A DNA stretch of 16,960 bases, from contig DWYO01000009.1 of assembly GCA_019118725.1 (NCBI GenBank), forward strand, positions 1 to 16,960, in the 5' to 3' direction. Position 1 is the stretch's first letter. Each line of letters opens with the position of its first letter. The notes under the pieces are model-generated. The model did no database searches and had not been told where the DNA came from. It was given only the letters and a program-made list of their open reading frames with translations. Shown here in pieces: positions 1-7,894 of this stretch. The DNA comes from Candidatus Parabacteroides intestinavium. GTDB taxonomy: Bacteria > Bacteroidota > Bacteroidia > Bacteroidales > Tannerellaceae. The translations under genes were made by a program, and so were the position numbers.

Positions 1-2
1 TG

Positions 3-899
3 GCACATTTGGATGCTGCGAAGTTCTTTAGTGAAAATAGTAACGTGTTAGAACAGAAATATTGGACGGTAACAGATGATGTACAAAATGTGGCTGCTTC
101 TGAGGGAACAACAAATTGGACATCAACGTTAGATGATATCACCATCGCCCCACTCCAATCTTTCTTCGTCCAAAAGAAAGAAGGGGCAACAAGTAATGAT
201 GTAACCGTTACTTTCAACAAGGATATGCAAGTATTAGGCGGAACAGAGGACGGAACGAACACCAACGCCCTTATCCTGACCGCCCAAACAGCGGATGGCA
301 AGACAAGCCGGGCAGCGATTGCCTACGATGCGACGGCAAAAGCAACGTATGAGACGAGCGAGGATGCCGAGTTGTTCTTGGATTCGAACTTGAGCGACGT
401 GCCGACAATCTATACCGTTGCCGGAACGATGGCGACGAGTATCAACCGGACTTCGGAACTGTATAACATTCCGGTCGGCATTTACGGAAACAGTACGGAA
501 ATGGTAACATTGTCGTTCGATGGATTGAAAAACTTCAGCAGCGCGACACTCTACGATGCGGAGAAACGGACGGAGACACCGCTCCGCGAAGGGACAACCA
601 TCACGCTGCCTGCCAATACCAGCGGGCGTTACTTCCTCCGTGCCGGAGCCCCGACCGCCAATGAATCAATAGCCACAGACGCTATCCAGATCTATACGCT
701 TTCCGGCAACCGGGTCATGGTAACTTCAACAGCTCCGTTGAAAGATATCCGTGTCTATACGATCAGCGGAGCGTTAGTCAAGCAGGCAAAGGGCGGATTC
801 TGCAGCCACGAGCTTTACCTGCCGGAGGATGGCATCTATGTCATTTCCGCGAAGAGTGCCAATGGGGCAGCCCAAACAGCAAAGGTCGCAGTCAATTGA
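3..899 (+). CDS. C-terminal part of a secreted/surface protein with a T9SS-like end domain
   Basis: The frame is open from the left edge and ends at TGA 897-899, so the true start lies outside the window. The visible ~298 residues are rich in Thr, Ser, Ala and Asn, with no membrane helix, as in beta-rich exported proteins. The last ~75 residues hold two similar strands, IYTLSGNRV (about 684-716) and VYTISGALV (about 747-783), followed by LPEDGIYVISA and a short basic/hydrophobic end. That pattern resembles C-terminal sorting domains of the Bacteroidota type IX secretion system (family knowledge). I infer export to the cell surface; the function is unknown. The first ~190 bp are visibly more A/T-rich than the remainder, which may indicate a mosaic gene. 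A large hairpin follows 28 bp after the stop. Confidence 0.75.
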   Translation, partial: AHLDAAKFFSENSNVLEQKYWTVTDDVQNVAASEGTTNWTSTLDDITIAPLQSFFVQKKEGATSNDVTVTFNKDMQVLGGTEDGTNTNALILTAQTADGKTSRAAIAYDATAKATYETSEDAELFLDSNLSDVPTIYTVAGTMATSINRTSELYNIPVGIYGNSTEMVTLSFDGLKNFSSATLYDAEKRTETPLREGTTITLPANTSGRYFLRAGAPTANESIATDAIQIYTLSGNRVMVTSTAPLKDIRVYTISGALVKQAKGGFCSHELYLPEDGIYVISAKSANGAAQTAKVAVN

Positions 900-926
900 C
901 CGATTCAACTGACGACCGATAAGTAA

Positions 927-1001
927 AAGGCTCTGCCCGTTCCTCCGGATTTGCAATCTTCCGACCCCTGATTGCAAATCCGATGGGATGGGCAGAGCCT
1001 T
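927..1001. terminator. Large imperfect hairpin, probable bidirectional terminator
   Basis: Outer arms AAGGCTCTGCCC (927-938) and GGGCAGAGCCTT (990-1001) are perfectly complementary over 12 bp. Inner arms CGGATTTGCAATC (946-958) and GATTGCAAATCCG (970-982) are perfectly complementary over 13 bp. They are separated by a symmetrical 7-nt/7-nt internal loop and capped by an 11-nt loop. On the minus strand the hairpin runs into TTTTACTT, suiting termination of the recombinase gene. It sits between two convergent genes, and its edge overlaps the recombinase stop codon. A recombination-site role is possible but not shown. Confidence 0.7.
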
Positions 1002-1929
1002 AATGATTATGACACACCAACTTCTCGACCGAATCAATCACCTTCTGATTCGCCTTATCCAGTTCCCGTCTGTCCAATTGCTCCAAATAGATGCGGGTTG
1101 TCTTTTCGGAGGTATGCCCTAACGCCTTGCCGATAATCGAGACCGGGATATGTTGCCGGAAAGCGGTGGAGGCCCAGGTATGGCGGAAGACATAAGACGA
1201 GAGCCTTACCGGAATATGCAGTCTCCAGCCAATCACACGCAGGGCCTGATTGTATTGCCGCAATAACCTTTTGTATTGGGAATGGCTCCCCGCCTCTCCT
1301 ATCCATGGGAAAAGGTACGGAGAATGGTTCTTATATTTGTTCAGAATCCGTTTCATACCGGTTGTCAACCGGATACTGATGGCAATCCCTGTTTTCTGAC
1401 GATGATAAGTCAGCACATCCCCGACGACATTCTCTTTCTTCAGATGCAGCACATCCACAAACGGCATTCCACATGCCATGAAACAAAACAGAGCCAGATC
1501 GGCTGCCTGTTCCAAGTCTTTATCCTCCTTGTGCCACTTCATACGTGCCAAAAGCTCCATCCAATGCAAGGAGACAGCCCGTTTGCGCGTATCTTCCCGT
1601 CTCAGCTTCAATCCGGAGAAAGATTGCTCCGAAGGGGGAATCAATCTGTCCCGAGAAGCCGCGTTATAGATAGCCCGTAGGCAACTCATATAGCTGTTTA
1701 TCGAATTGATACGCAATCCGGCACTCTTCAGATAATCGCCGAAATCCAGCACCATCGTGCGGGTAATCTCTTCCATCCGATAAGATCCGTCTCCTAAAAA
1801 TTGCAGGAAATGATTGCCTGCCGCCCGGTACAACTCCGCGGTACTCTGCTTTCCCAATCTCCGCTTTTCGCGTACACGTTCCTCAATATACTCCACCACC
1901 AAAGGGGATTTTTTCTTGTTTCTTTTCAT
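1000..1929 (-). CDS. Tyrosine-type site-specific recombinase (Bacteroidales integrase/invertase family)
   Basis: A 309-residue protein with an N-terminal SAM-like DNA-binding domain (about 8-100) and a C-terminal catalytic domain (about 115-300). Visible catalytic-type residues are K179 in RQKTG, R249 in SYVFRH (Tyr in place of the usual HxxR His, common in this family), GH at 271-272, and the nucleophile Y281 in RIYLEQL. At the box-I arginine, where relatives usually read RGM.F.D, this protein has C153 (ACGMPFVD; codon TGT at 1471-1473). Such enzymes integrate elements or invert promoters in Bacteroidales. No attachment site, element boundary or invertible promoter was recognised nearby, so it looks isolated. 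The frame is intact. The start ATG at 1929 is followed by a lysine-rich N-terminus. It is divergent from the cytochrome c biogenesis gene. Confidence 0.88.
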   Translation of the reverse strand: MKRNKKKSPLVVEYIEERVREKRRLGKQSTAELYRAAGNHFLQFLGDGSYRMEEITRTMVLDFGDYLKSAGLRINSINSYMSCLRAIYNAASRDRLIPPSEQSFSGLKLRREDTRKRAVSLHWMELLARMKWHKEDKDLEQAADLALFCFMACGMPFVDVLHLKKENVVGDVLTYHRQKTGIAISIRLTTGMKRILNKYKNHSPYLFPWIGEAGSHSQYKRLLRQYNQALRVIGWRLHIPVRLSSYVFRHTWASTAFRQHIPVSIIGKALGHTSEKTTRIYLEQLDRRELDKANQKVIDSVEKLVCHNH

Positions 1930-1988
1930 TTGTCCAAATTGCTATAATAATTAGAAATTGGAAGTTATATTTTTTAGTCAGCTTTTAC

Positions 1989-1996
1989 TATATTTG
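1989..1996 (+). promoter_or_regulatory. -7 box for the ccsBA gene
   Basis: TATATTTG matches the Bacteroidota -7 consensus TAnnTTTG and lies 52 bp before the ATG at 2049. No convincing TTTG-type -33 element is seen at 19-21 bp spacing. The start lacks a strong Shine-Dalgarno sequence. Confidence 0.5.
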
Positions 1997-2048
1997 CACT
2001 CCTGAAATTTTATGTAAACTAAAATTCTTACAAATCAGTACTTAGGAT

Positions 2049-4508
2049 ATGCACTATTTGACAAAGATACTTTCTTCCTACAAAACCTCGCTTGGACTGA
2101 TGCTGGGGTATGCCCTCGTTTTAGCTATCGCAACTTTTATTGAAAAACAGATGGGAACCATGGCCGCCAAAATGCTGGTCTATTATTCCCCCCTGTTTAT
2201 CTTCTGGCAATTTTTGATGGTCGTCAATTTTGTAGCCATCGTGTGGAAACACCGGTTATGGGAACGTCCCCGATGGGGAATGATGACGATTCATGCCGCG
2301 TTCATCGTGATTCTGGCCGGCGCCTTGTGCTCCCATTTATTCAGCATAGAGGGGCTGTTGCACCTTCGGGAAGGCGAACAGAGCAACCGGATAGCCGTCC
2401 GGACCCAAAAGGGGACCTACTTCCACACCTTGCCTTTCGAAGTGGAGCTTATCGACTTCACATTAGCCCGTTATCCCGGCTCAACCAGTCCCTCCTCGTT
2501 CGAAAGCGAAGTGCGGGTGCATGTAGACGGAAAGACGCAGCAGGCATTGATTTTCATGAATAATGTTTTGGATGTAAAAGGATACCGGTTTTACCAGGCC
2601 TCTTACGATGCGGATGAACGCGGTACCATCCTTTCTGTAAATCATGATATCTTAGGAAGGAACATCACCTATTCCGGCTATTTCCTATTGTCAGTCGGAT
2701 TCGTCCTGAGCTTCTTCGGGAAACGGTCCCGGTTCCGGATATTGGCAGCACAGCTAAAACGATTGCAGCTCGAAAAACAGGTATCCGCTTTATGCCTTGT
2801 CGGACTGCTCTTTTTCCCCGGATTCGCAACTGCCGAAGAGCATCCCCGAATGGATTTAGGAAACACCGTCCGGCAGTTTGCGGTCAATCCGGAACATGCG
2901 GCTGCATTCGGGCTCCTTCCTATGCAATCTGAAAGCGGGCGTATGATTCCGGTCAATACCTTCGCCTCGGAAGTCTTGCGTAAATTGCATAAGTCTGAGA
3001 CATTCGGCCAACTAAACTCCGACCAGTTCCTGCTCAGTCTGCTGGCTTTACCGGATATGTGGATGCGCGTTCCGCTCATTCCGGTTTCCAATACAGAAAT
3101 CATCTCCCGGTATCATCTCCCGGGAAAAGCCTGCAGCTATCTGCAAATGTTTGATTCTTACGGCGCCTATAAATTCCAGCAACAGGTGGAGGAAGCATAC
3201 AGCAAACAGCCCAACGAACGCACACGCTTCGATAAAGACCTGATGAAACTGGATGAACAGGTAAATATCCTTCATCAGTTGCTGAACTACCGGCTATTGC
3301 GTATCTTTCCCCAGGAAAATAACCCTGCCCACAAATGGTATGCGCCGGGAGACGACCTTTCGGCTTACAGCGGCAAAGACTCCCTGTTCGTTTCCCACAT
3401 ATTCAACTGGTACTTGGGAGAAGTGCAGACCGCGCTGAAAACACAAGACTGGAGCAAAGCCGATGAGATTTTAGCCATGATCAGCAAATACCAGCAAGCC
3501 AAGAATCATACGTTAGATATTCGTCCCCAAAAGATGCAGGCCGAAGTCAAATACAACCGAATGAACATTTTCAGCAAATGTAAAGTGGGATACCTCATCA
3601 CAGGCGGATTGCTGCTTATCCTCTCTTTCGTCCGTATGTTCCAAAAGGGGGAAAAGGTTCCTTCACGTTCTCTTGCCAATATATCCACGTACCAGTATCT
3701 GCTCATCGCAGCCATCCTGGCCGTATTCCTTTTCCATACCTACGGAATGGGGATGCGTTGGTATATCGGAGGATATGCTCCTTGGAGCAATTCTTACGAG
3801 ACGATGGTTTATGTAGCCTGGGCGACCGTCGCTGCCGGGGGACTTTTAGGGCGCAGTCATATTACCCTTGCTTTAGCGACACTTTTCGGAGGCATCATCC
3901 TCTTTGTATCCGGCTTGAATTGGATGGACCCGCAAATAGGGACACTGGTGCCGGTACTGAAATCCCCCTGGCTGATGTTTCATGTTGCGGTCATTGTCGC
4001 CGCTTACGGCTTCTTCGGCATTTGCTGCCTGCTGGGAATCACCAACATGGTCTTAATGGGATTTGCCGACGCACACAACGAGGGGTTACTCCGCGCACGG
4101 ATAAAAGAGCTGACTCTGGTCAACGAGATGTCTTTGCTGATCGGCCTGGCCTTCATGACTATCGGCACCTTTCTCGGAGCGATATGGGCCAATGAATCGT
4201 GGGGACGTTATTGGGGATGGGATCCGAAAGAGACCTGGGCCTTGATTACCTTAGTTGTTTATGCCCTTGTAGAGCACCTCCGGTTAGTACGCCGTTGGTA
4301 CAGCCTCTGGTCGTTCAATTTTCTCACAGTCCTTGCATTCGGATCTGTCCTGATGACCTTCTTCGGCGTCAATTACTTTTTAAGCGGCATGCATTCGTAT
4401 GGAGAAAACGAACAGGTAAACAATCTTTTTGGTTACCTGTTCGCAGCTATTCTACTCATTCTGTGCCTCGCACTTTGGGCGTTCCGTAAGCGCGATGTCA
4501 TGCACTAA
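2049..4508 (+). CDS. ccsBA: Fused CcsB(ResB)-CcsA(ResC) cytochrome c biogenesis protein
   Basis: An 819-residue membrane protein of System II cytochrome c maturation, which exports heme and attaches it to CXXCH apocytochromes in the periplasm. Residues ~1-230 resemble ResB/CcsB: helices near 14-31, 46-66, 77-97 and 207-225, with a periplasmic stretch between. A further helix near 243-262 leads to a ~250-residue soluble region. Residues ~515-815 are a multi-helix CcsA domain with the tryptophan-rich heme-binding WWD segment at 713-730 (WANESWGRYWGWDPKETW) and a likely heme-ligand His at 782 (SGMHSYG). CcsB-CcsA fusions are known in Bacteroidota and Epsilonproteobacteria. The gene stands alone: a recombinase is divergent upstream and glmM convergent downstream. 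No cytochrome or nitrite-reductase gene lies within the window. Confidence 0.92.
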   Translation: MHYLTKILSSYKTSLGLMLGYALVLAIATFIEKQMGTMAAKMLVYYSPLFIFWQFLMVVNFVAIVWKHRLWERPRWGMMTIHAAFIVILAGALCSHLFSIEGLLHLREGEQSNRIAVRTQKGTYFHTLPFEVELIDFTLARYPGSTSPSSFESEVRVHVDGKTQQALIFMNNVLDVKGYRFYQASYDADERGTILSVNHDILGRNITYSGYFLLSVGFVLSFFGKRSRFRILAAQLKRLQLEKQVSALCLVGLLFFPGFATAEEHPRMDLGNTVRQFAVNPEHAAAFGLLPMQSESGRMIPVNTFASEVLRKLHKSETFGQLNSDQFLLSLLALPDMWMRVPLIPVSNTEIISRYHLPGKACSYLQMFDSYGAYKFQQQVEEAYSKQPNERTRFDKDLMKLDEQVNILHQLLNYRLLRIFPQENNPAHKWYAPGDDLSAYSGKDSLFVSHIFNWYLGEVQTALKTQDWSKADEILAMISKYQQAKNHTLDIRPQKMQAEVKYNRMNIFSKCKVGYLITGGLLLILSFVRMFQKGEKVPSRSLANISTYQYLLIAAILAVFLFHTYGMGMRWYIGGYAPWSNSYETMVYVAWATVAAGGLLGRSHITLALATLFGGIILFVSGLNWMDPQIGTLVPVLKSPWLMFHVAVIVAAYGFFGICCLLGITNMVLMGFADAHNEGLLRARIKELTLVNEMSLLIGLAFMTIGTFLGAIWANESWGRYWGWDPKETWALITLVVYALVEHLRLVRRWYSLWSFNFLTVLAFGSVLMTFFGVNYFLSGMHSYGENEQVNNLFGYLFAAILLILCLALWAFRKRDVMH

Positions 4509-4545
4509 GTAAGTTCCAGAAAAAATGACTTTTATCTTTTTTCCC

Positions 4546-4617
4546 TCACAGCAACATCATCAACATAGGAATGAGGAACATGAGGAATATCAGTACTTCT
4601 TGAAAAATCAGTCCCAT
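4546..4617 (-). CDS. Possible 23-residue hydrophobic micro-protein directly after glmM
   Basis: ATG at 4615-4617 opens three nucleotides after the glmM stop and runs to TGA at 4546-4548. It encodes MGLIFQEVLIFLMFLIPM followed by LMMLL. Almost the entire product is one hydrophobic helix with a single acidic residue, as in single-pass small membrane peptides. The tight downstream spacing would allow translational coupling to glmM. There is no Shine-Dalgarno sequence. The frame is short enough to arise by chance, and I recognise no family. Downstream A/T-rich sequence (about 4520-4545) could form only a weak hairpin. Confidence 0.35.
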   Translation of the reverse strand: MGLIFQEVLIFLMFLIPMLMMLL

Positions 4618-4620
4618 AGC

Positions 4621-6012
4621 TTATTTACACATTTCATGAATAATTTGAATCAGATTGCCACCTAACTCTTCGGCCTCCTGCATCGTATGCGCCTCAGCAT
4701 AGATACGGATGATCGGTTCTGTATTACTCTTTCTGAGATGCACCCATTTGTCCGGAAAATCTATCTTTACGCCATCAATATCGGTAATGTCGTATGCCGC
4801 AAATTGCTCTTTCACCTTACTCAAAATAGCGTCGACATCTATTTCAGGCGTAAGTTGTACTTTCTGTTTGGAGATATAATAAGCCGGATAAGTAGCGCGG
4901 AGTTCGCTCACACGCATGTTCTTCTTTGCCAGATGAGAAAGGAACAAGGCAATTCCCACCAACGCGTCACGTCCATAATGGCTTGCCGGATAGATGACAC
5001 CTCCATTTCCTTCTCCTCCGATTACGGCATGGGTAGCTTTCATCTTCGCCACTACATTTACCTCGCCTACCGCCGCTGCATTGTATTCGCAACCGGCATA
5101 CCGGTGCGTAACATCACGCAAAGCACGGCTCGAACTCAAATTGCTGACTGTATTGCCCGGAGTATGGCTTAATACATAATCCGCTACGGCAACCAGGGTA
5201 TATTCTTCCACAAACATCTCCCCGTTTTCACATACAATGGCCAGACGGTCTACGTCCGGGTCAACGACAAACCCGACATCAGCCCGTTCTTGCCGGATCA
5301 ACTCAGAGATAGCGGTCAAATTCTCCGGAAGCGGTTCCGGGTTGTGCGCAAAATGCCCTGTCGGCTCGCAATTCAACTCCACGATATGCTCTACTCCCAA
5401 CGCTTTCAGTAACGCCGGAATCGCAATCCCCCCTACCGAGTTGACACAATCTACCGCCACTTTGAAACCAGCCGCCTTGATGGCATCCACATCCACCAAA
5501 TCCAACTTCAATACGGCATCGATGTGCTTCCGGATATAGCCGGTATCTGTTATCACCTTTCCCAAATGATCGACATCCGCAAATTGGAAATCCTCCTTTT
5601 CCGCCAACGCCAGCACCTCGGCACCTTCGGCAGCGTTCAGGAATTCGCCCTTCTCGTTCAATAGCTTCAAGGCATTCCATTGCTTCGGATTATGACTGGC
5701 CGTCAGGATTATTCCCCCGCACGCACCTTCCATAGTAACCGCCAGCTCGGTAGTAGGAGTTGTAGCCAAATCAATATCCACTACATCAAAACCCATGCCC
5801 GTCAGTGTACCTAAAACGACTTGCTTCACCATCGGACCGGAAATTCGCGCATCGCGTCCGACAACAATCTTGTTTGTAGTGATTGAGGTGTTTTTACGAA
5901 TAAACGTAGCGTAAGCCGCTACAAACTTAACTATGGCCAACGGATTCAAGCCCTCTTCCGGAGTTCCGCCGATGGTTCCACGGATACCGGATATCGATTT
6001 AATTAATGTCAT
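4621..6012 (-). CDS. glmM: Phosphoglucosamine mutase (alpha-phosphohexomutase family)
   Basis: A 463-residue cytoplasmic enzyme expected to convert glucosamine-6-phosphate to glucosamine-1-phosphate for UDP-GlcNAc, peptidoglycan and LPS synthesis. The four family sites are visible in order: phosphoserine loop TASHNP (S106), metal loop DPDVDR (251-256), sugar loop GEGNGG (333-338) and phosphate loop RKSNTEP (427-433). TASHNP and SNTEP differ from the SASHNP and SGTEP of E. coli-type GlmM and look more like archaeal GlmM or PMM/PGM enzymes, so substrate preference is inferred. It follows the DUF4827-like gene by 41 bp in the same direction, probably co-transcribed. ATG at 6012 is the natural start, since MTLIKSISGIRGT is the family N-terminus. 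Confidence 0.88.
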   Translation of the reverse strand: MTLIKSISGIRGTIGGTPEEGLNPLAIVKFVAAYATFIRKNTSITTNKIVVGRDARISGPMVKQVVLGTLTGMGFDVVDIDLATTPTTELAVTMEGACGGIILTASHNPKQWNALKLLNEKGEFLNAAEGAEVLALAEKEDFQFADVDHLGKVITDTGYIRKHIDAVLKLDLVDVDAIKAAGFKVAVDCVNSVGGIAIPALLKALGVEHIVELNCEPTGHFAHNPEPLPENLTAISELIRQERADVGFVVDPDVDRLAIVCENGEMFVEEYTLVAVADYVLSHTPGNTVSNLSSSRALRDVTHRYAGCEYNAAAVGEVNVVAKMKATHAVIGGEGNGGVIYPASHYGRDALVGIALFLSHLAKKNMRVSELRATYPAYYISKQKVQLTPEIDVDAILSKVKEQFAAYDITDIDGVKIDFPDKWVHLRKSNTEPIIRIYAEAHTMQEAEELGGNLIQIIHEMCK

Positions 6013-6053
6013 AGTATATCAGACTTAAAAAAAACAACGAATTAAGTATTTAT

Positions 6054-6644
6054 TTATTTCTCAAAAATGTATCTTACCCGTGTGAAATAGACCGGCTCAT
6101 ACATTTGGCGCAACATCTGAGAGGACACCTTGAACGGTACGATCAATTTTACCGTCGCGCTATCCCCCACATGATAAAATCCGGAAGCCAGCCCCTCGCT
6201 CACATACATTTCCAGTCCGCTACTGGCACTTCCGTCCTGAACAGCAGTCGCCTGTATCATACCATATTCGTAATAAGGCGTTACCGTCATGGTCACAGGG
6301 AGGTATTCACTTCCAAACCCATCAATTGTCACCGTATCAGACATAAAAATACGCGCCTCAAACCGGCAAATTACGTTCTGACGTACCCCCTCGCTTATCC
6401 GGTCTCCGTTTCCGGGATCTATCACATTCAGATAAACATCATTATCCAATTTCACGAATTCGTTTTCTTTAAAGACACCATCCGCCGGATATTCATCCAA
6501 AACCACGATTCCTTCCGCATCCATCAGGCGTTCAATCGCATCTTGCTCAGCTTCCAATCTTTCCGTGTAAGACTTTGTCTTATTACAAGAGGTTGAAGAC
6601 AAAACCGCACACAGCATCAACACGAATCCAACAATTTTCTTCAT
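6054..6644 (-). CDS. DUF4827-like lipoprotein
   Basis: With the start at ATG 6642-6644 the product is 196 residues and begins with a signal peptide ending in SSTSC, placing a lipidated Cys at position 20. An upstream in-frame ATG at 6678-6680 is rejected because it lies inside a consensus -7 box and would put 12 residues ahead of the signal peptide. The mature part has EAEQDAIERLM near 32-43, then a beta-rich region with ISEGVRQNVICRFEAR and a C-terminal strand TRVRYIF. I associate this pattern with the Bacteroidales DUF4827 family, which looks distantly like FKBP-type isomerases; that link is from memory and function is unproven. The gene lies between the DHH phosphoesterase and glmM, and AAGGAA precedes the start. 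Confidence 0.75.
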   Translation of the reverse strand: MKKIVGFVLMLCAVLSSTSCNKTKSYTERLEAEQDAIERLMDAEGIVVLDEYPADGVFKENEFVKLDNDVYLNVIDPGNGDRISEGVRQNVICRFEARIFMSDTVTIDGFGSEYLPVTMTVTPYYEYGMIQATAVQDGSASSGLEMYVSEGLASGFYHVGDSATVKLIVPFKVSSQMLRQMYEPVYFTRVRYIFEK

Positions 6645-6677
6645 TTGATTTATTTCCTTTTTTAGTGTTTCGACAAA

Positions 6678-6685
6678 CAAATATA
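6678..6685 (-). promoter_or_regulatory. -7 box upstream of the DUF4827-like lipoprotein and glmM
   Basis: On the minus strand the sequence reads TATATTTG, an exact TAnnTTTG match, 33 bp before the chosen ATG at 6644. It would allow the lipoprotein-glmM pair to be transcribed independently of the upstream phosphoesterase gene. No good -33 element was found. Confidence 0.45.
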
Positions 6686-6707
6686 GACATTCTCCGAAAA
6701 AGAGGCA

Positions 6708-7754
6708 CTATAATCGGCCAGATTCTTTTATTTCTACCGGATTAAATTCCGCCAGACCCTTCTCGAACGTAGCGATGGCATCGTTCAAAGTCCCGTAGAA
6801 CTCACCTCCGGAAGCATTCTTATGTCCGCCTCCATGAAAATAGCGTGCCGCAAACTCATTGCACGGGAAATCGCCCACCGAACGCAGCGAGATCTTCACA
6901 TAATCCTTATCTTCCCGAATAAACACGCTGAAAACCACATCGGCTATGCTGAGCGGCATATTCACAAACCCCTCCGAGTCGCCCGTACGGAAATTAAACC
7001 GCTTGGCCTCTTCGTTGGAAAGAGTTATCAAAGCCGTATGCTTTTCCGGATAGACCTTCATCTTTTCATACAGCACATAGCCCTGCAGGCGCAAACGGCT
7101 TTCAGAATAAACCTGAAAAACCTGCCGGTAGATGCGGTCTTTATCAATACCCTTCTTGATAAGCTCCTCGATAATCGCATAAATTTCCGGCTTATTGGAA
7201 TTATAGGTAAACGCCCCCGTGTCGGTCATCATCCCCGTATAAATACATTCGGCCGAGCTTTTAGGCAACAGGTCGAACATCCCCATCCGGCAGATAAAAC
7301 GGAAAATCATTTCACTGGTCGAAGATATTTCCGGATGCGACATCGTAACCCGGCAAAAATCCGCAGGGTTCAGATGATGATCGATCATCACTCTGCGACC
7401 GGGGGCCTCCAGCAACGCCTTTGCCACCTTCTCCACACGCTTCGGTTCGTTAAAGTCCAGACAAAAAATAACATCCGCCTCATTCAGCAATTTCTCCGCA
7501 AACTCCGGATATCTCTCATAGATTACAATATCCTTCGCTCCCGGCATCCATTTATAAAACTGAGGAAAATCATTGGGCACCACCACCGCTACGCTATCTT
7601 TCCCGTAAGCGTTCAGAAAATGATACAATCCTAATGACGAGCCCAACGCATCGCCATCGGGAGAGACATGCGTCACGATCACAAATTTATCGCCCTTTTC
7701 AACATACTTTTTTGCCTTTTGAATCTTTTCTTCAGGAATGATTTTCGTAATCAT
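6708..7754 (-). CDS. nrnA: DHH/DHHA1 phosphoesterase (NrnA-like oligoribonuclease / pAp phosphatase)
   Basis: The start at ATG 7752-7754 gives 348 residues, the usual length for NrnA-like proteins. The same frame stays open upstream to 7925, but that stretch covers the promoter, regulatory repeats and phoU terminator and is not coding. The DHH domain shows the metal-ligand motifs SPDGDALGSS (D33, D35), CLDFNEP (D100), IDHHLNP (D125-H127) and MMTDTGAF (D178). The C-terminal DHHA1 domain shows the substrate motif GGGHKNASGG (308-317). Family members degrade oligoribonucleotides of 2-5 nt and/or dephosphorylate pAp; some act on cyclic dinucleotide products. Which applies here cannot be read from sequence. 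The DUF4827-like lipoprotein gene starts 63 bp downstream. Confidence 0.88.
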   Translation of the reverse strand: MITKIIPEEKIQKAKKYVEKGDKFVIVTHVSPDGDALGSSLGLYHFLNAYGKDSVAVVVPNDFPQFYKWMPGAKDIVIYERYPEFAEKLLNEADVIFCLDFNEPKRVEKVAKALLEAPGRRVMIDHHLNPADFCRVTMSHPEISSTSEMIFRFICRMGMFDLLPKSSAECIYTGMMTDTGAFTYNSNKPEIYAIIEELIKKGIDKDRIYRQVFQVYSESRLRLQGYVLYEKMKVYPEKHTALITLSNEEAKRFNFRTGDSEGFVNMPLSIADVVFSVFIREDKDYVKISLRSVGDFPCNEFAARYFHGGGHKNASGGEFYGTLNDAIATFEKGLAEFNPVEIKESGRL

Positions 7755-7779
7755 AATTTCATCTTTATAATTCAGCAGG

Positions 7780-7787
7780 CAAAGATA
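7780..7787 (-). promoter_or_regulatory. -7 box for the DHH phosphoesterase
   Basis: The minus strand reads TATCTTTG, an exact TAnnTTTG match, 25 bp before the ATG at 7754. It lies just downstream of an array of 11-bp repeats that occupies the -33 region and beyond. Confidence 0.55.
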
Positions 7788-7806
7788 CATTTTTTCCCGA
7801 AAAACA

Positions 7807-7878
7807 TAGGCATGAACGGACGAGAAGTTAGGCATAAACACCGACAAAGATAGGCATAAACGAAAACGAACATGCCTA
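7807..7878 (-). repeat. Phased 11-bp direct repeats plus one inverted copy (candidate operator)
   Basis: On the plus strand TAGGCATGAAC (7807-7817), TAGGCATAAAC (7829-7839) and TAGGCATAAAC (7851-7861) begin exactly 22 bp apart, about two helical turns. An inverted copy, CATGCCTA, is at 7871-7878. The array starts 20 bp upstream of the -7 box of the phosphoesterase gene, so the first copy overlaps the expected -33 position. Regular phasing next to a promoter suggests binding by a multimeric regulator (inference). Confidence 0.55.
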
Positions 7879-7894
7879 CGAAGCAAGGGGGCAT

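Noticed and set aside
1276..1680. Plus-strand open frame within the recombinase gene
   Set aside because: Shadow of an intact recombinase frame; Cys/His/Pro-rich translation without motifs.
900..1999. Integrated element with attachment sites around the recombinase
   Set aside because: No tRNA, no matching direct repeats and no other mobile-element genes are visible, so boundaries cannot be supported.
4687..5172. Plus-strand open frame within glmM
   Set aside because: Antisense to a fully conserved enzyme gene; composition is a codon shadow.
6822..7634. A 270-codon open frame on the plus strand
   Set aside because: Antisense shadow of the DHH phosphoesterase; no recognisable domain.
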